Shown here: in pieces, positions 24,601 to 34,676 of the stretch
How positions within the stretch are numbered: position 1 is the first letter of the stretch
How the letters are laid out: every line of letters starts with the position of its first letter
DNA from: Takakia lepidozioides
Taxonomy: Eukaryota > Streptophyta > Takakiopsida > Takakiales > Takakiaceae
Direction of reading: 5' to 3'
Assembly: GCA_030704615.1 (NCBI GenBank)
Contig: CM060731.1
Span: forward strand, 80,270,756-80,334,755
Length of the DNA: 64,000 nt
The notes under the pieces: generated by a model
Told to the model about the DNA's origin: nothing
The model's input: the letters and a program-made list of their open reading frames with translations, nothing else
Database searches by the model: none
Position numbers and translations under genes: made by a program

Positions 24601-26226
24601 CTCGCCACCATTCCCACATGGCAGCGTGACTACTCTCTTGCGGTCATTTATGACCGCTCCGGATTTACTCAGAAAGGTCATCCCCAAAATGAGATCTACT
24701 CCATCGATCTCGCAGATGGTGAAGTTCTCACGTCCCTCCCAACTCCCCAGTTGAAGAGGAACATTAAACGCCAACCTTGTCGCCAACTGTGGTTTTCCTT
24801 TGGCAGAACGCACCTCAATAGAGGCCCCCACGTCACTTGTCGGGAGTCCCAGCTTTTGTGCCGCCGCCGGTGTCATGAAGGAGTGCGACGCTCCTGTGTC
24901 TACCAACAACGACACATTAGTTCCGGATATTATCCCATCCACGAACAATAACTGACTCCCTTTACGCAGGGCGCCAGTTTCCTGATACAACTCACAAGAA
25001 TAGTTGCCTACCTTGCAAGTCCTGGCGACCACCGCTTCCACCAAGCGACTGATGGTATCTTCCGACAGCTCCGTGGTCGCCCGAGTCATGTTCAATTGCC
25101 GGGGCTTCGTGCACTTCTTGGCCATGTGCCCGGGCTCCCTGCAATTGAAACACACTCCATCAAAGGTCGCCTTCTGTCCGCCATAAGCCGCTCCACCCGC
25201 TTTTCCTTTCGAAGCACCGGGTGCCGCCTTGACGTGTGAAGGCCCTCCCTTCGATTTCCACGTGCCATTATCGCCGCGTGGCCTATCCCACTTCTTTTCC
25301 GGTCGGAAGGAGTCACCTTCCCGCCGGGTCTTCTTGTGGTTCAGCTCCGTACGGCCTTGTCTCTCACCCCTAGGGACATCTGAGAAACATTCAGCCCTCT
25401 CAATTGCCTCGTTCAAAGTCTTGGGTGGCTTCTCCTCCAACTTCCGCCTGGCCCATGGGGCCAGTCCCGCCACAAAGTTGAAGACCATTTCTGGTTCTGC
25501 CATGTCCGCGACTTCGAGCAACAGCATATTGAAAGCCTGGACATACCCCTGAATGTCATCTGTTTGCTTCAAATTTCTCATCTTGTCCCGGGCGAGCCAG
25601 GACGCGTTGAGGGGCACAAACTGTCTCTTCATCAATTCCTTGAACCCACTCTAGTTCAAGGTTTCCGGGCTTGGACCTCGATCGTGAAGGCGTTTCTGCC
25701 ACCATTGTTGAGCATAGCCCCTCAAATAGGTGGGAGCCACTTCCACCCGATCCTCGTCACTCAACTTGGCCGCCCGGAAGTACTGCTCTAGCTCCAGGAG
25801 CCAGGTGTTGAGTGCCTTCCGATTTTGAACGCCCTCGAAGGTGCCGGGTTCCTTAGGCTTCACCTTAAACTTTGCCTTAGTGGAAGTGGCATTAGCCGCC
25901 TTCAACACGTCTTTCAACGTCCCGCCAAACTGCGCCAACAATTCTTCCCAAAAGGCTGCCGGCATGGGAGGCATCTCTTGGTTTGTCGGAGCTCTCAAGG
26001 ATTCCTTGGGCTCCGACTCCTCGGATTCCTCCCGCTCTTGAGCGGCCTCGTTTTTGGAAACATTCATCGCTTCCTCAAACGGCCGCCTCGGTGACACGTC
26101 GCCCCCATCGGGTTCACCAGGATCATCATCTTTTGGGCCGTTCCGCTTTCGCTTTGGCTTGCCCGACCCCATGATGAGGCCAATCCCAAAGACGATCGTG
26201 TACTGAACTCTAAGCTCTGATACCAA
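21611..26226 (-). pseudogene. chromovirus gag-pol polyprotein, five lesions
   Basis: Blocks in order: gag (26226 to about 25100) with the retrotransposon gag domain and a CCHC knuckle (CFNCREPGHMAKKC); protease with LLVDTGASHSFM near 24.9 kb; reverse transcriptase (about 24300-23650) with the YIDDIL catalytic box near 23880; RNase H with the IHTDAS motif near 23430; integrase (about 22950-22250) with the zinc-binding H/C region (CTTCQQNR) and DFM...SDRDPKF core residues; chromodomain at about 21795-21640 (YLVKWKGYHHVEASW). Lesions are an in-frame TAG at 25651, TGA at 24370, a one-base shift near 24045, TAA at 23393 and TAG at 22199. The frame is otherwise continuous, and the stops fit C-to-T or G-to-A transitions. 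Confidence 0.93.
26214..26225 (-). promoter_or_regulatory. primer-binding site, initiator Met tRNA
   Basis: On the minus strand, two bases after the 5' LTR end, the sequence TGGTATCAGAGC is the standard plant LTR-retrotransposon site complementary to the 3' end of initiator methionine tRNA. Confidence 0.95.
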
Positions 26227-26227
26227 G

Positions 26228-26955
26228 TGTCGCGCACCTCACTTCGGTAAACTCCCCTTCAAGTCATAGTTACTCACTTTGATACGCGCGCCTGACTCCC
26301 AACCTGGCCGCCGGGCCAACTTGGAGCTTCGGCTGCTCATCGGGACATAACGGTCCCCCCTTTGCTTCCCTCTAAAACCCTCCACCTAATTGGGACTAGG
26401 AGAATTCCCTTTGGTAGATGGCAGTCCGGAACAGCTCCCCACTCTTTGGTCGCTTTCCGGCTCGCTCGCTTACTCACTAGTTTTTGGTCACCAACGGGCT
26501 TGCACCGTTCTCGGGGTTACTACTCCCTATATATACTTCTGTAGCTGTCCGCGGGGGTTTCACAACCAGCCATGCCATTTTATGGCGAACCACCACGAAG
26601 ACCCTCGATTCCCGGTGGTGAGTCGCGGTGAGTCTTGGCCCGCTCACCACGGCCCCTATGGACCGTGATGAGTCCCAAGACTCCCCACGACTCCCACCAC
26701 GAGGTCTCCGCCCCCATGGTGAGTCCTATGCCACCCCCACTAAGTCCCACTAAGCTACCACCACCCCTTGTGGAGCCACCCCCAACGCAACCCGGTGTGC
26801 GGGGCTCCACCTAGTGAGCGCCTCCGCTTCCCTGAGTGCCTTGGGCACTCAAGGGTGCTTCAGCCCCCCTATACCTATCGCTGCCGCTGCCCCCACCACA
26901 GGGGCAGCCCCTCATGTGTCCCGACCCCCTGCCCTCAAGGCAAAGGGCCGCGACA
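26228..26955 (-). repeat. right LTR (5' LTR of the element)
   Basis: 728 bp, same length as the left LTR and about 99% identical by eye. In coding orientation this is the upstream LTR and should hold the element promoter. Confidence 0.95.
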
Positions 26956-26960
26956 GGATA

Positions 26961-28129
26961 TGTCTGGTAAGTTTTCCAGAATACCCCTATACCTTTATTT
27001 CTTGCTACAGCTGAAAATCAAAGTTCGTGACCCAGCAAGGTAAAGATAAAGGACTGCATACACATCATATGACAATATATAATACTGTCAGTACATCCTA
27101 TTCACATCATTCCACATTTGACCATGTCATTACACCATGTCCAGGGGGTATTTCCACTTGACCACCCTGGCTGCCTCAAAAACCAGTTACCAGTTATATA
27201 TTGCTGCCATATTTCCTTGTCAGCCGAATATCCACAGGCAGAATCTTCACCATACCCTAGCCTAAGTATCTAGCTAACAAAGCCATCCGGGTTGGAAAAT
27301 AACAGGGGCCAACATGGGTATCCGAATAGCTGCAACAAACAGTTCCTTGCAGCCTATCAAATTGTTTCCAACTACCATAAGGTAAGCAAAGCAAACTAGG
27401 GCTTGGAAAACAGATGTGTGTCTCTCACACAAGCCATCATAAACCCGGCTGTCACAACAAAGCAGAGGTCTTCCATTGGCTGGGCCGAAAATAGCCCATT
27501 GTAGAAAGCATTACACTTGTTCTTCAAAAATAAAGGAAGGAAAGAGGTAGGATCAAGAAAAACCATAGAGTAGTTTAGTTTTTCAACATTTTAAGATGAG
27601 TCCCTGGCAAGCAATTCCTTCCCCTATTCTGCAATCCCACTTGGCATCCAGCACCACCTAGACATCAGAATATTAAGTGGAAGCCCTCACATGTGCCCGT
27701 CCCATAAACAACCACAACGCATTGTGAGTTAGTGAGGATGCACGAGGTGAGTAACAGGCTTCCACACTTGCTATCGAGGTCAAATATACTCAATCTAAGC
27801 GTAGAGGAAGCCAAAGAAAGCAGAGAAGCAAAACAAACAGAAAAAGAACCTTTTTTACTGTCTGGGGGAGAGTGGTCATCTCTCCACAAACCTAACCGTG
27901 CAGGGAGGACTCCGCCAACACCACAACATTGCTACCTTAACCAAAGCACAGTCTTGTCAAGCACAAGAAAAAAGAGCTTGGTCTCAAAAGGTAGGGTTTA
28001 TAAAGGGAGGGAGAGAGACTTCCTTGTTCTACCAAGATGCCGCCATTCATCAAAGATCCAGAGGAGGGCTCCTAGGGAAACGTCATAAGCCCAAGAAGTC
28101 TACTTGGTGGCATGCCCGAAGTGTAATTA
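26961..28129. other. noncoding repeat-derived DNA right of the chromovirus
   Basis: No known protein family is seen. A plus-strand frame at 27732-28088 (118 aa) has no recognisable motif and is probably chance. Around 27690-27800 it is alignable with 17915-18035. Confidence 0.4.
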
Positions 28130-28660
28130 ATTGCAGGCTGGTCCTTCCAGGTGCCTATGTGTACATTCCCTGAAGGACAGGTTGTTCTTACCTACCTTGC
28201 ATAATGCTTGTCTTGGATCACTTCAAGGTACATGTGTATACATATCTTGGATCTGTAATGTGGCAAGAAGTTCTTATATGCCCATGATATCTTGCATGGT
28301 GCATATCTTATGGATAACTATGGATGATATAATCTGAGGCTGCAATCTGACTGATATTGTGCAAGAGGGTCACTTGGGTACATGACAGGAATCTGATTAT
28401 GAATATACCCCGCCCTCCCGGTCCTTCAAGTGCTTGTATGAACATACCTTGAATCTGTAGTAGGGCAGGTTGTTCTTACCTACCCAATGAGCCTTGCATG
28501 GTGCATGTCTTGGGTCACTTACAGGAATTTGAACATGCTGCAGCAATCTGATTTTTCAGTACACAAGATGCTTGCTTATATGCTTGTCTTGTTGTCATGA
28601 CCTGTACATAAACAAACCCCGCCCTCCCACCTTGTTTTATCATGAATGATTGGGTGAAAT
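28130..28660 (+). repeat. diverged short tandem duplication
   Basis: Segments recur about 200-280 bp apart: CAGGTTGTTCTTACCTACC (about 28180 and 28463), CTTGCATGGTGCAT (about 28291 and 28493), CCCCGCCCTCCC (about 28408 and 28617). Copies are diverged and of unequal length. Confidence 0.6.
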
Positions 28661-28699
28661 CAATTGGGAAGTCATGACAAGAATGGAAGTGTTAGATGG

Positions 28700-28775
28700 T
28701 GCCCTGTTTATGGGCTGTTTAATTGACAATGACCCTACTGGGTCTTGTCCATGTCTTGACATGACATGAGCCCAC
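28700..28775 (+). repeat. inverted copy of the 15.6/19.7 kb repeat end
   Basis: Read on the minus strand, this stretch has CATGTCAAGACATGGACAAG and GGGTCATTGTCAATT. It matches about 15605-15655 and 19685-19725 in opposite orientation. It is either a third LINE-family piece or one end of an inverted-repeat-bounded insertion covering 15.6-28.77 kb. Confidence 0.6.
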
Positions 28776-28789
28776 CACCCTCCCTAGCG

Positions 28790-29294
28790 CCACGTCTTTT
28801 TTTTTGGTTAAATATAAAAAAAAACGACGCCAAAGCGTTGCGAAAACCCACGCTCGGGCGTGGCGGAGCCCGACTCCTGCTCATGCTGTTTTTTTTTGCC
28901 ACGCCCAATAGTCGCTTGGCGTACCACCCGGCTTACGCCACATATTTTTGGGTTTTAGGATGGGACTCCCGGGCAGGTTAGAAAAAAAAGGGGATGCAAC
29001 ACCGTGTCGGCGCCCCCACCAACGCCGTCGGCTAGAGGGCCGCGACGGCGAGACGTTGCTCGAAAGAGGCCCCTGCCATCGGCGCGGACGGCCTGAAAAG
29101 CAACGTCCGACAATCGCGGGAGTTGGGGAGGGGGCTCGCGACCCCCATACGTCGCATTTTTGCGACGTCATTTTGGCGACGCCCATGCGACTGCCGGGCG
29201 TCGCAAATTCTGCGCCTGCCCCCTGCCCGAAATCGGCGTTTTCCACGCCGCGGCGTGGCTTGGGCGTCGCAAAGGCCCCCCTTCTCCTGTAGTG
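28790..29294 (-). repeat. right CACTA terminal and subterminal repeat region
   Basis: A GC-rich block has many GCGACG/CGTCGC motifs like the left subterminal region. It ends in CTTCTCCTGTAGTG, the inverted CACTACA terminus. The transposase promoter should lie here, because this is the 5' end relative to the transposase. Confidence 0.75.
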
Positions 29295-29544
29295 CAGAGT
29301 CTCTGACTATATGACAGTACCAATTGAGTTGCAGCAGGTAAATATTTGAAAGTTGAGAATGAAGTGGAAATTGTCTAGAACAATGGGGTATATATATTTT
29401 GAAACTAACATTATTTTCACAATCTGGGCGAGGACAACCTCATCCTATTAACATTTCTTGCCCCTTTAACCTGAAAGTGGAATACATTTTGGGCTGTATG
29501 GACCAGATCCAGGTTTCCCTGTTCCTGTAAATAGGGCAGTGGTT
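29295..29544. other. short intergenic stretch right of the CACTA end
   Basis: No feature recognised beyond the flanking CAG of the CACTA insertion. Confidence 0.4.
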
Positions 29545-29965
29545 ATGATGTAACGAAGTGTGAGGTTATTGTGGTTTGTGGAGAAATAGACTTCCAGGAA
29601 GTTGTGGATGTGGTTTATTGGGCACTTGGGTTGGACATTGCAATTCTGCAGGGGAGGAGGGTACCGGAATGTTTTCTAAATGCAAGCCACTTTCTCCTTC
29701 TGTGATTCCAAAGAGCGCACCCTAATGCAATAATTGAGAAATGAGCTTTTGATGCGTTGAAATCATTCTTTATGAAGCGGATGAAAGACCGGAATGTATG
29801 TTGTTGCATTTATCATGTGGAGATGGAAGAGTTGCGAATGAGCTTCAACAACATGCGTGCCAAGTCGGGTATGCACTCTGCTTTAGCATGTGACCGTTCT
29901 TGTGAAGAGGTATGTCAACCAAATGAAGTGGATGGATGCATCATTTCTTTTTTTATTCTATCATA
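29545..29965 (+). pseudogene. decayed coding fragment, probably transposon-derived
   Basis: One plus-strand frame reads through about 130 codons as a protein-like sequence (ALGLDIAILQGRRVPECFLN, later CCCIYHVEMEELRMSFNNMR), interrupted only by two TGA codons near 29700 and 29740. Its Cys/His pattern before a helix-rich stretch resembles segments of unclassified plant transposon proteins, but I cannot name the family. The two TGA codons fit C-to-T changes. Host origin cannot be excluded. Confidence 0.35.
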
Positions 29966-30206
29966 TGCACTCAAAATTGACAGTAATCCTAAATCAGTAA
30001 CCCAAAATTTGGATTCCATGTGATCTAATTGAAATGTGTCTGAATCACCGGCAAAAAAAAAAAATCTATTGTCACCTTCTGATTTACATACTACATCCTA
30101 AACCCTACTTCTCCGTAGATAATGATGCGCTGCTTTTACCACCAGGAGGAGGATGGGCCTACTTTCCTTTCCTGCAATCCGCTTATGCTTGGTGGGTGAC
30201 ACAACC

Positions 30207-30755
30207 TCACCCAAGTCCACACCTGGGTGGTACGACTTCCTCATCAAATTCCATTGCACCGCCACTAAGCTCTGAAAGGCTTATATAGTATACAGGCTTG
30301 AAGGGGTTTTTAACAGTTTTGTTGGTTTCCTCTAATAACTGCAATAAAGACGTTTTGCCACTGTCAGGTGGTGCACGGATTAGAAGAGCGCCATGTTTAT
30401 GCACCAGCTCTAAGACTTTCATGGCTGTGTCATACCGGTTGATGTGATAGCTGCCCAGGCGAGCGCGGACACCCTCTGATTTGTTTCCAACCCACTCCTG
30501 GGACACCAATTCTTTGCTTGCGATGAGTTATTTTCTTGCGACGAGATCCTTTCCTGCGACGAGTGCAATGGAGGTACCCTCATTCAGTTTTCTGTGTTTT
30601 CTAATTACAGGTTCAAGTGCCACCAACCCTAATATTTTCTGAAACTTCATCAACTCTTCATCAACAAGAGGGCTCGTGTCTCTAAGTAACTTCTGAGATC
30701 CATGGTCAGAAGTGAAGCCCGGGACCTCCAATGCCAAGATCCCTCTCACTCTCAA
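30207..30755 (-). pseudogene. P-loop NTPase fragment
   Basis: Two minus-strand frames (30755-30528 and 30509-30207) are in the same register, separated by one TAA at 30528. The second has a Walker A-like loop, LLIRAPPDSGKTSLLQLL, followed by a beta-strand-like YYISLSEL, so an ATP/GTP-binding fold is likely. Around the stop, three 18-base tandem units encode repeated Leu-(V/I)-Ala-x-Lys-x segments. The fragment resembles NTPases linked to Crinkler-like or mobile-element proteins, but this is only an impression. No Walker B or sensor motif follows before the frame ends. Confidence 0.45.
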
Positions 30756-30759
30756 AAGT

Positions 30760-33700
30760 AACAGCAGAAATTTGCGGGAGATGTAATAGGTGGTCCACGC
30801 CCCCCTCTACTAGAACCTGCTCTCCAGCTCTCCAATATCTCCTATAATGGAGGTTTGGATGTTATTAAATGCAATGGAGCATATAAGAGTGAGGCTATGG
30901 TGGGGATAATACCTGCAAGAGCAGCTTGGATAAGTCAAATAGATTCAGATGTGTCAGTTTGCATTGCAAATAGACGAGGCATCCATGTGACTAATTATAG
31001 TTTGTCAAAAAATATTTTGGTGCAAGATTGATAAACTATTATGTAGGTTAACTTCTATCTAATGTCTACTTGTATATATGTCAGATGAAGTTTGAAAATG
31101 TAGTTATTCAGATGTCATGTCACTTTGTTGTGTTTGTGCTCAAGTTGTTTTGAGACTCTTATTTAATTTTGGAGCGTCCATTACATCTCATTAGATCTAA
31201 TGGAGCATAAATCTTAGCAAAGTGGGATGGATGATTGGTCAACTAAAACAAGTATTTGATTTGGGCGACTTAGTTTATAGGTTAGGAGCTTTGAATAGGA
31301 TTGTAAAGCATGAGTATAGTTCAGATGGGTCAGAATACAAATGTGTACCCTCCAAACAAGAACATGTGTGGACATTGTTGCATAAAAAACACGCCACAAT
31401 ATTGGAGAAAGCCGTAGATTTTCGAGATTATCGAGCTATCTCTATTGATGTAGCATTCATCGATTTTTTAGAATGAAGACTAGAAGATGCCCAGAATCTA
31501 TGTACGGTATTTGGGAATGCAACCGAAAAAAAATAAAAAATGTTTGAAAGGGTGGTGGTCAAAACCTTGGTTGCATAACACATAGATTGAAGAGAACAAA
31601 CCAAAATGATATGAAATTGGTTTGAAGGGCTGTGAGACTAATTTGGAGGTATCGAGAATACTGATTTGGAGATCATTTTATGATACTAATTGGTGATTCG
31701 TGAGGAAGGTTCCATGGATGACAACATGTTGGATGGTTCAGAGGTTGACATTCAAGCTGTCGAGAGTGAAATTCGGCATGAATTAGATGTTCTGCTTAAT
31801 GAGCAACGAGGTGGAGGCCGGATCATTGATATTTTACCTAATGTTGAATTCGATGATCGACTTATTTTCAAATCAAAGATCGATAAATCAATTGAATGGT
31901 AATCTGTCTTTGTCAAAAAATAGGTTTACGCAAGTCAAAGTTGAGGTGTTTTGCTCATGATCAACTGTCAATCATTAATACGTTACTCATTGCCAATTAT
32001 GTTATATTAGCTTCAATTTGGTTCTTACCTTTTATCTAAGACCCGACTCCTTGATATTTTTCAGCGTTCTAAGGTGATGTCTTAGTGGATAGAAATCACA
32101 GATCAGCACTTGTTTTGAAGCAACAAGGTGATCTGGGGCTGTTAGATCCAGCTGATAATTGCCTTGCTTGATAAGTGGATTCTTTGGGCTTTGTCTATGA
32201 TGGCGGGCCGAGGGAAGGTGTTTCTTTGATATTACATCCAGTTGGCCACTTTGGCTCCCGCGGCTTTGCAAGCTTCTTACATAAGATGGGCTAACAATGG
32301 GACATCCAAACCATGTCTGCATTTAGTTTAAAAAGCTCTGGGTCAATTACAAAGGTTAATTTTTCTTGATTAGAGGGTATTTCTTTATCTTCTCTCTTTC
32401 CACGGTGAATCCTATAAATCCTTAGTTCGGGAATTTCCCAAGCAAAAAGCCCAACTACGTGGCCACCATCGCTCCATGACATGGGATCTTGAATGATATC
32501 AAATATTGTGTGGATTCTTGGGTTGTCTTGCAACACAAACCATCGATTTTGGTTCAATCGATCTAAGCTTGAAGTGCACTAGGTTTAGTTGCTACTTGAT
32601 AAGTGGATCAGATTTGTATTTTCCATTTTCAACATATTCTCCTTCAATTTTTATTAATTCGGACATTGTGAGCTTGGAATTTCTCGAATATTTCAGACAA
32701 AATGGTTCAATTTTCTCCATATTTCTGGACAGCTCCATTTTTAATTAATTATGTGCGAAACCGACCCACATGTAGGGTAAAAGAAAGACAGTCAATGTCG
32801 TGCGGATACATATTGTTACACGACTACATTCACAACACGTAAATAGTAGCCATAAAAATCTGCCATAATTTATGAATGATTTATCAGTCAACTAGGGAAA
32901 TGCGTCTCCTTCCACACGTGTCATGGAAAATAAGCCTCTTCCACATGCCAAAATAAAAATTTGTATATCACTCAACAGTCTGAGTTCAAGTGTCAAATGT
33001 CATTAAACAAGATAATTTCACACTAATACTTAAATAACTTGATACAGAGATGGACCATAAACACCAAACAAAAATACAATGGAACATGTATAAGCTACGG
33101 TAGTGTCCCCATGTTATCATCAAAGCTCAATTTATGTGCAAAAGGAGATAATCACCAATATCAGAAAGAGGCAGCTTGTCACTGTAGTTGCACATCATTT
33201 CCTTGTAGATTGTCCATAGTAGAATGTTGGTGTTGTTTGTCATATATCGCCTTGCTATGCCAACATAATCCTTCATGCACTTGTAAGTCTCAGAATCTCT
33301 AGACATATACACAAACAATATTAGAAACTTTTCCAAAACCTTGAGCAATACACATTCCAGGCTATTTTCTCAAAAGCATAGTAGAAATGGACACAAACTT
33401 GCAAACTGAATGAATATCAATTTGTCACATGTGATACTTTGTCCATTAAAAATAAAATAAAAAATATCAGTAATCGTGCATTCTAAAGTAATTGATGCGA
33501 TATTAATGAATTGAATCAATCAATTTATATGTCAAAAAATTGTCAGTAGTGATAGCTAGCTGCCATTGTAATGGCCATGGTTTCTCCCTCGAGCATGCAT
33601 ATCATTTTCCACATCCTCTCGTATGCATATTCATCGTGTTGCAATGTCATATAAGCGTGGAATTTTGCGTATTGCAAATTTACTGTCTTACGAACGTGGC

Positions 33701-34570
33701 GTTGTACAAGCCATTTGCAAGGATGTACTTGAGGCTAGAAGGGTTTTCTATCCTAATACATTTTTGGTGTGGTTTGAGATCTTTGCACAAATATCAAAGC
33801 TAGGATCTGAATCGAGAGGCTCTGATCATAGTGATGACAAATATATTAACAAATTCTTTAATTCGATAGGGTATTATGCTTATTTGATTGATGAAGGGTG
33901 AGTTTGCATGTATTCTATATGTTGCAGTATTCCATTAAAGGTTGCGGCAAATGTGTAATGGCATGGATGACACACTATAGTGCAAAGAATGGGCTCTCAT
34001 TTGCAAGTTGATACATTACTGTGGATTTGTAGCTTAATGTACTAAAAACAAGATGGGGTTGTTTCAGTCCTTATCAAAGTAGACACTTGTCCACCTCCAC
34101 TCTTCTTAATTTGAATGATACCATGATGAATTATGTAGACATAACCAGTTTTTTGAAACATCTCAATTTACATTTCCTCTAACAATTCACATACCTATTA
34201 GGCAAGCCACCATCCCATTGGACACATAAATTCAATAAATTCTTTGCCCATGGATGTAAAGCAATCAAAATTGGATGATTATACTATTTTCGATCAATCC
34301 GGTCAATCTCGAAATTTCAAAAAATCGATATGTCCAGTAACTGATGGTTTCTGTTAGTCACCTAGTTCATAAACCTTCCTCATTTATGGATTTTGACATA
34401 ATCATATAATTTTGAGGGCAATTTTTCCTTAGAGAAGTTTCGCATTTCTATAGACTCTCTAATTTTACATGTTCCAAAAGCTAACACATAATATAGAGGT
34501 CTTCATGTTCCTTATGCTCTAAAAACTTATCATTTTTGTCAAAATATTGCATTTAGTTTTTATTCCTCTA
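30760..34570. other. AT-rich DNA with unassigned short frames
   Basis: Frames without recognisable motifs: plus 31222-31476, plus 31690-31902, minus 32557-32291 and 32322-32032, minus 33348-33127, plus 33623-33901. Some (32557-32291, 33623-33901) have protein-like composition and could be exons of a decayed gene. I cannot join them or name a family. No RNA gene was recognised. Confidence 0.3.
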
Positions 34571-34676
34571 TTATTCTTTGGAGAGATTGGTACTTGCAGC
34601 CTCAACCTTTATACCCAAAAAATTGTTGGCAATTGCTAATTGACCAACCATTTGTATTTCCCAAGGGCGTGGAAGT

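Larger units (their letters stand above)
20160..26955 (-). mobile_element. full-length Ty3/gypsy chromovirus LTR retrotransposon
   Basis: The 6796 bp element has two 728 bp LTRs that start TGTCGCGCACC and end GCCGCGACA. It is flanked on both sides by GGATA (20155-20159 and 26956-26960). Coding order on the minus strand is gag, protease, reverse transcriptase, RNase H, integrase and chromodomain, which places it in the chromovirus branch. The LTRs differ at about eight positions by eye (about 1.1%), nearly all transitions, so insertion was fairly recent. Structure is complete, but four in-frame stops and one frameshift make it non-autonomous. It sits inside the block that is itself inserted in the CACTA element. 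Confidence 0.95.
8217..29294 (-). mobile_element. composite CACTA (En/Spm) DNA transposon with nested insertions
   Basis: The left end begins CACTACAACAAATGGG at 8217. The right end, read on the minus strand from 29294, begins CACTACAGGAGAAGGGG. After a G-rich stretch both ends continue with TTTGCGAYGCC, so the two termini are homologous for about 35 bases. The flanking 3-mers are TAG and CAG, a 3 bp target duplication with one mismatch. A TNP2-type transposase lies inside on the minus strand, so the right end is the element's 5' end. Removing the nested block (about 15450-28770) leaves about 7.9 kb, a normal size for an autonomous CACTA. The element is now inactive because its transposase is broken. 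Confidence 0.8.

Noticed and set aside
21707-25552. Plus-strand frames across the chromovirus
   Set aside because: They are antisense shadows of the gag-pol frame, which has clear domain motifs.
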